From Epiperipatus broadwayi (Eukaryota > Onychophora > Udeonychophora > Euonychophora > Peripatidae), in the NCBI GenBank assembly GCA_028023455.1, contig JAQFVV010012507.1, positions 3,394,901-3,458,900 on the forward strand: 64,000 nucleotides of DNA, written 5' to 3'. The notes under the pieces are model-generated. The model worked only from the letters and a program-made list of their open reading frames with translations. It was not told where the DNA came from and did no database searches. Below, piece after piece: positions 35,455 to 47,570 of this stretch. Each line of letters opens with the position of its first letter. Position 1 is the first letter of the stretch. The translations under genes were made by a program, and so were the position numbers.

Positions 35455-35745
35455 AATATAATCATGTTGTATGTCACATGACCTACATAGCTTGCATTTA
35501 TCAATATGTAATTTAAAGAGCATTTCAATAGCTCTAAACAGGCTTATTTTTTTAATGATATGTGCTACAAGAGAAAGCATTCAAATCATTTTTATCCAGG
35601 ATCCTAGATAAAGACGATTTGAATGCTTTCTCTTGTAGCATTTATCATTAAAAAAATAAAGATGATTTGAATGTTTTCTATTGTAGTATTTATCATTTTT
35701 AAAACATCTTGGCTTAGAGCTATTGAAATGCTTTTTATATTATGT
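35455..35745. repeat. Foldback element, family B, copy 1
   Basis: A 114-bp imperfect palindrome (35545-35658, centred on GGATCC) is flanked by outer arms: GCATTTCAATAGCTCTAAA (35521) and its inverse TTAGAGCTATTGAAATGC (about 35714-35731). A third copy of the AAAGCATTCAAATC-type arm lies at 35660-35700, so the element is a nested hairpin. The left end (TATGTCACATGACCTACATA) matches 63588 onward. No ORF; MITE-like. Confidence 0.7.
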
Positions 35746-36454
35746 ATATATGTATATATTTTTTCGTTAAATACAAAGTCAAATTTTTAATTGTTGTCAT
35801 TCAAGTTACTATGCATTCAGAAGAATGATTAAAACCATTGTATTATAAATACTATATATATATATATATAATTTTTAAATATTTACTCTTCACTATATAA
35901 TTTCGATTTTTATTTTTATAGAAACTATCGATTGTTTAAATCCTTTATCAAAACTATAGAACTAAAAACTTTCCTTAAGAAATTCTAGAGCTAATAAGTG
36001 GACATTCATTACTGGAGATGTTTGTTAAGTCAATCCATCAACTAACTTTTTATAAAATCAATATCATTTTCAGAAGTAATGTAAGAAAAAAGATTTTATT
36101 TGAAATATTTTAAAATCTGAGATAAACAAGATCTAAAAATAACACTAGTCAAAAAGTAAACAGAATGAGGTGAACCATAAGAGTCAGTCGCTGGTAAACT
36201 AAGTGAATCCACTTTTCAATAATGGAAAGTATTTAATTTGTACTGAAATAATCAATATGTCCCATCATAACTATTTATATGTAGATATAGATGAGCTAAA
36301 ATATCGTCTTTCAGTATTTCAATTTTTAAGCTAGATCTTTAAGTTCAATTGACATTTATACTACAAATTTAATATATATTTTCATTTATTTTAAAAAGAC
36401 ATTTTCAATATAAATAATTATTTATGTTAAGCTATGATTATTTATATTTACAAC

Positions 36455-36515
36455 TACTATGAGATGGCAAGGAGAGTTGAGGATTATATGAAAGTCTGAA
36501 TTCGAATCCCGTTTA
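36455..36515 (+). repeat. tRNA-derived SINE-like fragment
   Basis: GATGGCAAGGAGAGTTGAGG resembles a tRNA A box, and GAATTCGAATCCCG about 35 bp later matches a B box (GGTTCRANNCC). The spacing suits an RNA polymerase III internal promoter. The arms do not fold into a full tRNA, so I call it a SINE relic, not a tRNA gene. Confidence 0.4.
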
Positions 36516-36837
36516 CATTATATATATGGGCAGGTTTAAGCCTGTAGAGTGTATTAATTTTCTACTAAAATAATGTTTCATTTAATATTTAAGAGTTCTT
36601 AAAAGTTCTCTGAATGTATAATTGTGATTTTTAAATAGTTTGCTTTAAATCAGGTTAATATACAGATTTCACGCTATGTATTATATGCTGTGTCATAACG
36701 CATGTTTAAATATCATCAGAAATAAATAAAAAAAGTGATATTCTATTTTTATTTATTGATGATTAATTATTAATTTATGCCATGTGTGTTATAGTTACTT
36801 CCATTATAATCTATTAATATATATATAATACATATTT

Positions 36838-37302
36838 TGCGGGTTCATCCGTGTTAAAAACTTTTAATATTAATATACTGACGTTTCGACTTGGTCATAC
36901 AAGCCATCCACAGAGTTATAAAAGGTAGAAAGACGGTTGTAGAGATGCTACAATCACTGATTTGAATAAAATGTTAAAATTCCACCAATAGCAAAAAATG
37001 TTAAATTTAGGAATGTTTTTTAAAAAACTCTTTCCAAATAGGAGGAAGTTTGCATGTATCATCTCGCTTATTGATACAATCTGGCCTTATGGCTTCTCTA
37101 ATTTTGCATTGGTAGAGATTATCACATCTGGATATGATTCTGATACTAGAAAAATCAATTTTATGACCTGAATCTATAGTATGGAGTGAAAGTGCTGATG
37201 ATGATGAGTGTTGTTTAACTGCATTAGCATGCTCATCTCTCCTAACACTGATGCGATGATTACTCATACCTATGTAAGAAGCTTTACAATTTTTACAATG
37301 TT
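36838..37302 (-). repeat. PLE-2 left inverted arm
   Basis: The minus strand repeats the last part of PLE-2 (39196-39665). Its ORF 37267-37007 encodes the GIY-YIG region from RISVRRDEHANAV through LYQCKIREAI to LPPIWKEFFKKHS. It lacks four residues that the right arm has after REAI, by an in-frame 12-bp deletion. The arm ends with the shared ACACGGATGAACCC and includes a hammerhead-like motif. Confidence 0.85.
36880..36913 (-). ncRNA. Minimal hammerhead-ribozyme-like motif in PLE-2 left arm
   Basis: On the minus strand: CTGTGGA, then stem II GGCTTG / CAAGTC closing a short loop, then GAAACGTC. This has the order of a hammerhead core: CUGANGA, stem II, GAAA, a two-base helix III and cleavage-site GUC. 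Minimal hammerheads proposed to act as dimers are known from the terminal repeats of metazoan Penelope-like elements. The third-block position A6 is U here, a deviation that may weaken or abolish cleavage. Confidence 0.6.
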
Positions 37303-37323
37303 ATAACCACTTGCTGTAAAATT

Positions 37324-39498
37324 GTGTTTCACAGGAACACTTATAATGTTAGTAAAATTCTAAGAAAAACTAGCAATATTATTTTAAACTCTTTTATTAA
37401 AGAAACTCGGAAAAATTTAGACAAAATTGATAAAGTATTGCTACATTTACATTTATTCCTTAGTAATAAAATACATCCTTTACTGTGGACTAGTTTTTAT
37501 CGTATTGCAAGTTTTAGATCGTTTAAAGATTTGGAATTTGTAGCAGCAAAGCAAAAGAAAAAATTAGCAAATGCTAATTAGAACACAATCCCCAAACATT
37601 ATGTATCCAAATCAAAAAAACGTTTATAATTTATCTAGGAAAGCCCTCTCTACAGATGAAATTTCGGTTTTAGAAAAAGATTTCAATTTTGCTTTAACAC
37701 CTTTCCGGATACCTTTTGAGAAAATTATTTGTAATGTTGAATCACCTTTCAATACAATTGATTCTACATCGGCTGATTTGGCTAGAGCTGAGATTTGTAA
37801 TATTTTTAATAAAGCTAAGCTTCCTAAAAATAATATTTCAAAGAAAGAAAGACAAGCATTAAATAATATAAAATCGGACAAATCAATTGTTGTACTTCCA
37901 GCTGATAAAGGTAATGCCACAGTTGTAATGGATCGTGACATTTACCATAATAAAATTTTAGATCTGCTTAATGATAAAACTTATAAACTATCAAAAAGAG
38001 ATCATACTACGTATTTGGAAAAAACAACAAAAGCTATTATTAATAAATCACCTATTGAAACAGAGATTAAAAATAAAATAATCCCTCATGAAAAATCTTG
38101 TGTCTGTCCAAAATTTTATGGGCTTCCAAAAATTCACAAACCAGATACCCCCCTTCGTCCAATAGTAAGTGCAATAGGTTCTTCAACTCATATTTTAGCC
38201 AGATACTTATCGGATTTTATTAAACCTACAATCCTATCTATTAAATCATATATTAAAAACTCTCTTCATTTTATTTCTGTTTTAAAAAGTTTAAAAATTA
38301 ATGCTAATGACATTCTGGTCAGTTTTGATGTCGTGTCTTTGTTTACAAACATTCCAATTGATGAAGCTTTAAATATAATCTCACATTGTTGCAATTTACC
38401 AGACCATATTATTTCTTTAATTAAACATTGTCTCTTAAATACATATTTTGTATAAAATGGACAGCATTACAGACAAGTTTTTGGTACTTCTGTGGGCTCA
38501 CCTATCTTGGGAGTAATAGCTGATTTATTCATGGAATATATAGAAATTCGTGCTTTAGAATCATCATCTTTAAAACCTCTCATTTGGCTCAGATACAAAG
38601 ATGACACTTTTGTCATATGGCAACATGGAAAAAATAAATTAGATGATTTTTTCTTACATTTAAAAAATATGCATCCTCATATTAAATTTACAATGGAGAC
38701 AGAGTCTGATGGAAAACTCCCTTTTCTTGATGTTCTAGTCACCAGAACACCAAATAGTTTATCTTTTTCTATTTACAGAAAGGATACACACACAGACAGA
38801 TATTTGCATTTCTATTCTCATCATCACCCAACTCAGATAGTTTCTGTACCCAAAACTCTTTTACATAGAGCAATTAACCTTTCAGATGAGACACATTTGA
38901 AAGAAGAAATAAATCATATTAATAGTGTTTTATTAGCAAATAGTTATAATTACAAATTTATAAAAAAAAAGCCTTATTTCATGCCCAAAATAGACAAAAT
39001 AGGAAACAAAAAGATGATAAATCAGCTATTAGGATTTGTGTTCCATATGTAAAAGGAACTACAGACAGTATCGGACATATATTAAAATGCTATAATATAG
39101 ATACAGCATTTTCTGCTCATCAAAAGATCAGCAATATAATAACCAAGCCTAAGGATTCAATCCCTCTTGAATCTCATGGTGTCTATCCAATCTCATGTAA
39201 AAATTGTAAAGCTTCTTACATAGGTATGAGTAATTGTCGCATCAGTGTTAGGAGAGATGAGCATGCTAATGCAGTTAAACAACACTCATCATCATCAGCA
39301 CTCTCATTCCATACTATAGATTCGGGTCATAAAATTGATTTTTCTAGTACCAGGATCATATCCAGATGTGATAATCTCTACCAATGCAAAATTAGAGAAG
39401 CCATTGAGATACTTAAAAGGTCAGATTGTATCAATAAGCGAGATGATACATGCAAACTTCCTCCTATTTGGAAAGATTTTTTTAAAAAACATTCCTAA
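37324..39498 (+). pseudogene. PLE-2 reverse transcriptase / GIY-YIG endonuclease, frameshifted
   Basis: This is the coding body of a second Penelope-like element. Pieces in order are: an N-terminal helical region (37324-37581); a frameshift near 37575; LPADKGNATVVMD, FYGLPKIHKPDTPLRPIVSA, and LVSFDVVSLFTNIPIDEAL (motif A) up to a TAA at 38453; then, in the same frame, NGQHYRQVFGTSVGSPILGV (motif B), LRYKDDTFVIW (motif C, YKDD) and LPFLDVLVTR. After another shift near 39010 come RICVPYVKGTTDS and the GIY-YIG domain (GVYPISCKNCKASYIGM, RISVRRDEHAN, KIREAIEI with the likely catalytic Glu). So two frameshifts and one stop break it. Its motifs differ markedly from those of PLE-1, indicating another PLE lineage. 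Confidence 0.85.
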
Positions 39499-39665
39499 AT
39501 TTAACATTTTTTGCTATTGGTGGAATTTTAATATTTCATTCAAATCAGTGATTGTAGCGCCTCTACAACCGTCTTTCTACCTTTTATAACTCTGTGGATG
39601 GCTTGTGTGACCAAGTCGAACGGTCAATATATTAATATTAAAAGTTTTTAACACGGATGAACCCA
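39196..39665 (+). repeat. PLE-2 right arm / 3' end
   Basis: This is the inverted partner of 36838-37302. It holds the GIY-YIG coding end, stop at 39496-39498, and about 165 bp of 3' UTR with a hammerhead-like motif, ending at ACACGGATGAACCCAC. Beyond it lie TA and TG microsatellites (39715-39752). Confidence 0.85.
39592..39625 (+). ncRNA. Hammerhead-like motif in PLE-2 right arm, degraded
   Basis: The same CTGTGGA and GGCTTG/CAAGTC stem are present, but the conserved GAAACGTC reads GAACGGTC here. This changes the GAAA core and helix III, so this copy should not cleave. The left-arm copy keeps GAAACGTC. Confidence 0.5.
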
Positions 39666-40319
39666 CAAAATATGTATTTTATATATTTAACCCGTGCAAA
39701 TATTCGTTTTAACATATATATATATATATATGTGTGTGTATGTGTGTGTGTGTAATATATGGTAAAATCATCATACAGCCTTTTAAATGTCTATTCCAGT
39801 TAGCATCTTTCTTTATCACTCCATCACAAAATAATTGTGAAAAGCCTCTATCTTTTGATATGTTGATCGGTTATACGTTAGTGAGATTATTTTGTATTTT
39901 TTCTTATTTTTTTATGATACAGTAGCAACATATTCTTGGAGGAATCAACCTTGAATCTGTCTAGATCATTCAATCGTCCAACTATCTGAAAAAAATTCAA
40001 ATATATGATAGAAATCCTCAGAATCTTGAGAAGATTTTTACTTTTATGTACATTTCAAGTTATATGCATAATTATGAATATTTAAAACATTAAGCCATTA
40101 ATATCTACACACAGGTATTATGTATATTGGGAGGGTATTTTTTCTACAGTAAAAAAACAGCCAAAAAAAGTGGGAGTTAAATATAACATTTATTCTTTAT
40201 TTTTACTAATAACATCATGGAATCTATCATATGCGTATTCATATTTATTCTATATTAGAATTATTTAGTTTAGCTTGGATATAGTTGATATAATGTTATA
40301 AATTCCATCAACCCCAAAC

Positions 40320-40385
40320 TGACTCGTTTCTGACTTTTGCTTTCATAAGTGAAAATTAGAATCCAAAGCTGAAACTAATGCATTT
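40320..40385 (-). repeat. SINE-like family C copy
   Basis: Reverse-complemented, it reads AGCTTTGGATTCTAATTTTC, then a TTATGAAAGCAAAAGTC section. This matches the CTTTGAATTCCAGTCTT / AGGCAAAAGCC block of the copies at 40865, 41270 and 45000. Confidence 0.45.
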
Positions 40386-40864
40386 ATGAATTTTGTAGCA
40401 GTGACTTTTTAATTTGTATATTATTCATGCTAATTACTAAAACATGAAGAAATCCTAAGATTTCAAATCTATTCTAACTAATATATAGATCAGACACTGC
40501 CAGTTTGCATATATTTTTAAGAATTCTATAACAACTGGAAACCTTTTTGTACTTTGGTGAGAAATATTAAGACAAACAACAATATCACTTGGTCATTCAT
40601 ATAATTATTTATATGCTTCCAAAAGTTGCTATTGTTAATCCTACTTTATAATTATTTAATCTAAGTTTGAGGAATCAATGGACACGAGATAATGCAATGC
40701 TATAATATCTTTATATTGACTGCTTTATAACTTTTATCTTTATTTGTAAAGATTAAGATTCATAGTTGAGATTAATATACATTTGTCTAGGAACCACTTT
40801 TTTTACATCTTTATACTATTTAAACAACCTGAAATTTAGTATAATGTAATAAAATGTAGCTGTT

Positions 40865-40925
40865 ATCTGCTTTGAATTTTAGTTTTTATTGACGAAGGCA
40901 AAAGCAAAAAAAAAAAACACTCAGT
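40865..40925 (+). repeat. SINE-like family C copy
   Basis: CTGCTTTGAATTTTAGTTTT, then GACGAAGGCAAAAGC, a poly-A run and CACTCAG match the copy at 41270-41350 in the same orientation. Confidence 0.5.
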
Positions 40926-41239
40926 TTGAAGATGGAGAAGTTTTGGTATTATATAATTTGGTGTGCATTGATAACTCATACTTATAATAAATGGCTCTAG
41001 AGTTAAATGGAAATAAATGTCCTCTTGGAAGTATATTCATAAATATATATGAGATCATGTGTTGTTTCCATTGTTACTAATGTTTTTTAACCAAACATTT
41101 AGAAAAAGCTTATAGTTATTATAACAATGAGTTTTCAAAAATACATAGAAAATGATCTTACATCTTATTCATATATCCATGCAAGTGCTTTAGCCATTAT
41201 TTTTAATTTCAGTATATCTCGAATAAAATAAAGGAGTAA

Positions 41240-41350
41240 AAATAATTGCAACATACATTTGTTCATTAGTTCTGGCTTTGAATTCCAGTCTTCAGTAGTA
41301 AGGCAAAAGCCAAAAACTGGTCACTCTGTTCATGAGAATTTTATACACTA
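41240..41350 (+). repeat. SINE-like family C copy
   Basis: GGCTTTGAATTCCAGTCTT, AGTAAGGCAAAAGCCAAAAA and GTCACTCTG form the best-preserved core. GGCTTTGAATTCC lies where a tRNA B box would be (compare GGTTTGAATTC at 45004). The A box side is eroded. Confidence 0.5.
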
Positions 41351-41589
41351 TACTATCTGACTACCAATAAGAAGTCCTAGGAAAGATAACTAATTTAAAA
41401 TATCTATTAAAATTGATTAGATCAATCAAATCATTTTCTGTAAGAATGGAAATAATGAAATTAATATTATTTAAAAATAATTAATCTATAATAAAACATA
41501 AATAATATTTATTAATAAAGTAATCAAAATAACAATAAATATAGGATATTGAGATAATTCAAATACTAGACTTTCTAGGAGAAAAAAGG

Positions 41590-41850
41590 GCTTTTCTAAT
41601 TGTTCAACAGGCTTTGTGATAAATGCTTAGCAAGAGAAAGCATTTGAAATATATCTATCAGAAACTATGCCCAAATCCCAGACCAATGGTTTTGTGCTTT
41701 GGCACTCCTCAGTGAGGTGCTAGGATAGTTTCTGACACTAGATCTAAAAATAGCAATGCAAATCCAGCATTTATCTAAGAGTTAAACATTGAGTAGAAAA
41801 TCTAAAATTTTCAGGCTCTTAAATGTCTTCAAACCCATCTATTTTAAACT
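41590..41850. repeat. Foldback element, family B, copy 2
   Basis: It shares the order GATAAATGCTTAGCAAGAGA, CAGACCAATGG, CTCAGTGAGGTGCTAG, ACACTAGATCTAAAAATA, CAGCATTTATCTAAG and TTTTCAGGCTCTT with 63660-63875. The palindrome arms are more eroded than in the other copies. No ORF. Confidence 0.6.
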
Positions 41851-44800
41851 CAAATAGCTATATGGGGCTGAGAGAACTTCAGCCAAACCATATATTAGTA
41901 GTCTTAGCAATATATAAATAGTCAATAAATAAAAAATGAGTCATATAGCACATGACCCCCACTTCTTTTTTAAGCTTGTAAAATATAAACAAAGTGCTTT
42001 GCTTTTTTTTAGGATAATTTATTTTAATATTAAAATAAAAAAATTGACTCTCAAATTTTACACTTTCATTTTTAAAACCTAAAATAAAACTATTAGTATC
42101 CAATGTTTTAAGGCTGATTAATGATTATTAGTTTGAAAAGATTTGTTTATTTATTAATTACTTGCTATACATATTGACCAAGATCTGTGAATCAGCTCTA
42201 ATTTTTGGAGCTCAACTTCTTAATGAACTCCCAAGCAATAGAACATTCAATTATTTTTTCTTTATTACATAATAACTATCCATATTATTTAAAAATTGAT
42301 GCACTTTTAGTTAAATAAAACAACAAAAATATTGCCAAGAATTTGATTTACATTATATATATTGTGACCTTTTATTTAGGTCCCTGTAGTTAATAATTCC
42401 AAAATTTTAAATGATAATTTATTTGGCATTGAAATCTTACTAAAGTAGCTTTCAATAAAGATTGTTTTGAATGCACTGGGAAATTTGCTTTAGTAGAGAT
42501 GAGATTTCAAACCCAGTCTAGGCTCTTACTAGACTAAAATAACAATTTAAAAGTATTATTATTATTTGGTAGATAAATATATTACTATTTTATTGTTGTT
42601 GAATAGCAATTGAAATAAATAAACAATTAAATCAAATTTATAAATCTTGTAAAATCAATTATTATAGTAAATTACTTAAGCATATTTTTTAGTACTAAAC
42701 ACAAAGCTGTCTTAAATAATAATGGGTAGTTATTAAAAATGAAGCCAGAGGGGGTAATACTAATTATGCATACCAAAATCATTGGTCAATTTACTCCCAG
42801 AATGCATCAGAAAAACAAGCTCTATATTATCTAACCTAGTTGTAGGGGGGTAGACTAATTAAGAAAACAAGAACCAAGTAACTACAGAAGTCCAGTCTGA
42901 TATAAAATAAGAAAAAAAAACCCAAATTATTAGAAAATTCTGAAATTTAATTGAAAGAAAGTATAAGACCTTGTTATCTAAAGATGTCTGAATAGAAAAT
43001 CTAAAAACCTTGCAGTCATTGAAACACCATTCTTCTATTGATTGATAGTTCTAAGAAGTTATACAGAAGAAGGAATGGAAACCTTATGCATCCTAACTAT
43101 TTCTCATAAATCTAATTTTAAACCCAGGAAAATTCAAGAGGAAGTAATCATTTGCTTTTATTGTATTTATACATGTAAATTTTTATCTTTAAAAATAACG
43201 CACAAATTATTTATTCATAAACTAAAAAGTAGATAGTGTTTGAATTTTGCACCTTCTTATTATATAGCAGAACGATGTATGTGCTTGTAAATTAAAATAT
43301 CAAGAAAAAAATAATAATAATAATAATAATTGGAGATAATATTAAAAAAACAAGTGTTATATATGATAGATATAGCAAATAAATTACAAAGTCATTTTTT
43401 TAATCATCTAACTTTTAATAAAGTAAACATGAAAATATTTGCGATTTTATTCTCTATTGTCTGCTAAATTTGATAAGCGGGAACTTATGTAATGAAAAAT
43501 AATCAATTACCAATTAATTAAAATGCTAAAGATAATTGAATAAATTTGTTATAATATTAAAATCACATCATACTTTACCAATAAGAATGGAATTAAATAA
43601 ATATTTACTTGTAAATTTTTATTGAGAAATATACATCGTTATAATAATGTTTACAATATTGGAATATACTCTGGCTGTTTAAACATTGCTACACATATGT
43701 ATTACTGTGCAGAGAGAAATAAAATTAACAGAGTTTTAAAAGAAAATAAAAGATAAATATGCTAAGTATAATGAAATTCCACTAATTTTTCAAGGAAAAA
43801 TTATCTTGATTTAAATGTAAATAAATGATTCTTGTTATACTTCATTTGAAAGGCTTACAGAATAAATCAATAAAGATTTTAATAAGTTTGCTTCAAAGTT
43901 TGTTTTGAATTATCTAGAGCAAAGTAGATAAATTTATCTTTTTAAATCTGCTACAATTAGAAACATGAATGTTAATTGCCTGATTAATTATCGCTACGGA
44001 AACAATCAAATAATTTCTGCTTTTGGATAAGTGTTGAATATTGTTCTATTATACATCCAACAGGATAATGAAATATATATGCTTAGTCTGGAATGATTGC
44101 TCATCCTAATAACCATTTTTATTATTCTAACTCACCAGGATAAAATAACTTGGATAAACAGAGTATAAATTTTAATGGATAAAAATGTGCTTTTATTTTT
44201 CTTTATCATTGCTGTGTTATTACTTACGTAATGTGTTACTTGGAAATTTTGTTTTTAAAACATATGTGTTTTACTGTGGCATGAAAAAAATATATATCTT
44301 GAGTTGAGAAGAAAAAAAAAATGTGTAAAATATATATATCTATTTTATGTATGTGTTTTTTTTTAGTTAAGAGAAAACCGGAAAATATATATACATCATT
44401 TATTTAGAGAGAGTGATAAAAAATATTTACTTCTCTCATAGTTTAAAACTAATTTTAAGGTATATTAATAAAGAGATAAATATACAGACATTTTATCAGA
44501 AATATATATTGGCATGACTGAATTATTTTCTGATATAAAAGAAAATTTGATATAGGCCTTTTTCATTTTTGTAATTTTGTATAGAAATGAACTTGTCCAC
44601 TTTGAATACAAATGCAGGTTTGATCTTAATTGCTTAAATCCATCGTGCTCTCTTTAATAAAAGTATAGTTGTCATCCTAAAATGATTAATGATCATTGGA
44701 CATAGGTATTTTGGTTTGGCTGTTGATACATTAATGGTTTTACATTATAAAATGGAATATGTAGATTTTCACTGTTAGTGTTGGTATTGTTTTGTCTTGC

Positions 44801-44929
44801 TATGATATTGAGAATGACTAGTGACAGTTTTTAGTTAATAGGATGTTCCAATTGAATGGCATCCAATATATTAATATTTATATGGAGCATAGGCTGATGG
44901 AGTGTCACCTATGGCTAATTTCATGAGAG

Positions 44930-45075
44930 AAAAGATGGGTAGAGTCTGAGTAGTAATTAATGCTCATTAGTATAAATAATCCTAAAAAGAAAGGATATCT
45001 ATGGTTTGAATTCTAGTCTTTTCATGGTGAGGCAAGGCCCACACACATGCGTATACCCATTAAGAGGTAGTAGAA
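44930..45075 (+). repeat. tRNA-derived SINE, family C, with A and B boxes
   Basis: GAGTCTGAGTAGTAATTAAT resembles an A box and GGTTTGAATTCTAG a B box about 50 bp on, followed by the family block TTCATGGTGAGGCAAGGCCC. This copy suggests the family came from a tRNA gene and was spread by a LINE. The source tRNA is not identifiable by eye. Confidence 0.5.
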
Positions 45076-46439
45076 TCAACCAGATTATTACACAACTGTC
45101 ATGTTGTTTTATAAAGTCTCCCATCTTAGTGTTAAATTCCTCATGATAATATAGAGATAGTTTTTCCACCATGTATGGTGAAGTATAATAGGTCCAGATC
45201 ATATAGCAAGTATAAAATAATATTAAATTTAGGAACACTCATCTAGCATAGTGTTTTCTTAATCGAAATAGTGTTTATGATGTTGTGGGATCATCATCAG
45301 TTGTTGACAGACCAAACCAGAATCTATTAATGATGGTAGAAAAATTTAAATGTAAAAGTAAGAGATGCACATTGGCAGAATGGATTCATTTTCATCAAAT
45401 AATGATGTGACAATAGAATTGTAAGATCAGTTACATATTCAAGGGTTGAGCTTGGGACATAGGTAATGCTTAATGAGATCTATGTGTATTTGACTTTTAA
45501 TGTCTAGTCTTCATTTAATGCACTAAACTTATTCATTTCAAAGTTAAATAAGTTAGTAATTGCACAGAATATGATAATTGCCCTTATCATATTCTGATAA
45601 AAGCAAGGGTTTTAGGAGAATGCAATATTTTTAAAAAATTTTCTGAATTCTAAATTTATACTTAGTGCATGTCCTAAAGTTCTAAGTATACTGCTAGTTA
45701 TAAATTTAAGTGCTAGTCAGCTTAAATAAGTTTTAGTATCTTATTCTTAAAAATATGCCAAAGAGTAACAAATGATATTTTGAATATTATTTTCTAAGCA
45801 GGTTGTATCATTTGCTGAGTATATGGTCAAGGGGATAATAAGTATTTGTCCCATCCATAAATTATTTTAATAGATTAGTTTTATTTCATGCCATATCTGT
45901 GAATTAAAAATTTGTACATAGTGTAAATAAAGTTTGTTGTATTTAAAAATTTATGTAGTTGCATGTAATCTTATTGCTAATTACCACATCTATACACTAT
46001 TATTGTTATTGCTATCAACCTATCAGAAGATTATAAATTGAAATCATCATCAACCAATATAGCACTATTAACTATATTATGCTATATCATAATAATTTTG
46101 GTAAGTCTTATAATTTATTGGTACATCTAATGCATTATCACACAATAATCAAAATGTTAATAACTTGTAGTACAGATTGTTTTAAACAATATATTAAAAG
46201 ATAAACATAATCTTGATTTGATTGATTTAGTTAAATCTGCAGAGCTATCATTCACTGATCTTGATCACATGGTTTATAATTATTTAAGAAAAGGAATTTG
46301 GTAAGTTATTGATTTTAATTATTAAAAAGTCATTCCCAGTCATAAATTTTAAAGTTTATATTAGTTATAAAGTTTCTTTAGAACTGCTAAATATAATTCT
46401 TAATTTAAGTTATATTGAGAGCTATTAGGTGCATTATGT

Positions 46440-46520
46440 TTGGGTAGTGGTAAAATCCCTCTTACTGACCCAAATATAGTTTATATAATGATTTTGAGTG
46501 TTTGAACCCTGAGAAGAATT
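46440..46520 (+). repeat. tRNA-derived SINE-like fragment
   Basis: TTTGGGTAGTGGTAAAATCC fits an A box region and GAGTGTTTGAACCCTGAG a B box about 50 bp downstream. The two are separated by an AT-rich insert longer than in a functional tRNA, and no acceptor stem is visible. Confidence 0.45.
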
Positions 46521-47379
46521 AGTTGTTAAATTTCAAGATAAAATTTAAATTTGTAATGAAATTTATATTTAGTCAATTGTTATAGTTAGACTTGAAATAG
46601 ATTACTTTCACTGTTTTATGAAAGTCAACTAAGCTTTAAGATGCAAATTATTATTTTTTTTTTTGGTATAAAATGTATAGTTTGTTTTAACTTCATGATA
46701 AATATTCTGGTTGTGTCAAGCTTGAAATCCCTATTTTTATTTAGCTTATTTTTTTTTTTTACCATTTAATACCATATTAGTTTATAGTTTAAGATTTCAG
46801 TCTCCATCATTAACATTGTTCTTCAATTTCATCTTGATCCATTCTTTTATTTATTCATTCTCATTTGACATTAATTCATTATTATAATTGATTGATCATA
46901 CATTAACTTTTATTCTTTTATCATCTCAACTATTCATTAACTCTTATTCTATCATCATCTTAATCATTCATTATTCTCATACATCTTCGTTCTTTTCTCT
47001 TCACTCTTAGACTCATTTCATTCCACTATTCCATTATTACTTCTTTCCATCATCCATTTAGTCATCTACATCATAATTTACTTATCATTTCATTTATAAG
47101 TTTAATTTCATAATCAGTCCAGACATATAATTATTAGTTATTTTATTAATTTGCTGAATATCAAATTTAACTCATCACATTTTGTTTGTGTGGATTTCAG
47201 GGCTGGTTTGACCAGAAGTTATTATCTTTATTAGTCGCCTTGTTATTTTCTTTAGATCGACAGTTTCATGCTACTTTTATTCAATCCTGGAATCATTTCG
47301 TTAGTTTTGCATTTTTGTTTCTTCATGCTTATGGTCTTGATCATGAGAGTACGATAAGTTGCATAAGAGAATTTAATCA

Positions 47380-47570
47380 CTAAAATGTATGGTATGATTC
47401 GTTGATGACCAGTTAGATCAGGAAGCTGGGTTACAGTTGCGATTATGGCGCTTGCCAATGTGTGGCATAAAAACCAGCAGTGGCGAGATCACAGATGCAA
47501 TTATGGTGCTTAAAATGTGTGTTATGATTCATTTATAGTACAGCGGTCTTGGGAGAAGGTTACTATATAT
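47380..47570. repeat. Local direct repeat of unknown origin
   Basis: AAAATGTATGGTATGATTCG (47382) recurs as AAAATGTGTGTTATGATTCA (about 47512). GTTGCGATTATGGCGCTT (about 47436) recurs as GATGCAATTATGGTGCTT (about 47493). Both pairs keep order, so a unit of roughly 60-130 bp was duplicated. The patch is richer in GC than its surroundings. Confidence 0.45.

Larger units (their letters stand above)
39666..44929. other. Gene-free region with dispersed repeat copies
   Basis: No coding region is visible. It carries TA/TG microsatellites after PLE-2 (39715-39752), copies of a SINE-like family at 40320-40385, 40865-40925 and 41270-41350, and a foldback family B relative at 41590-41850. The ORFs of 60-75 codons here have no domain or codon signal. 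Confidence 0.45.

Noticed and set aside
36455-46520. Possible tRNA genes
   Set aside because: A and B box-like sequences are present at some sites, but no acceptor stem or full cloverleaf forms; SINE relics explain them better.
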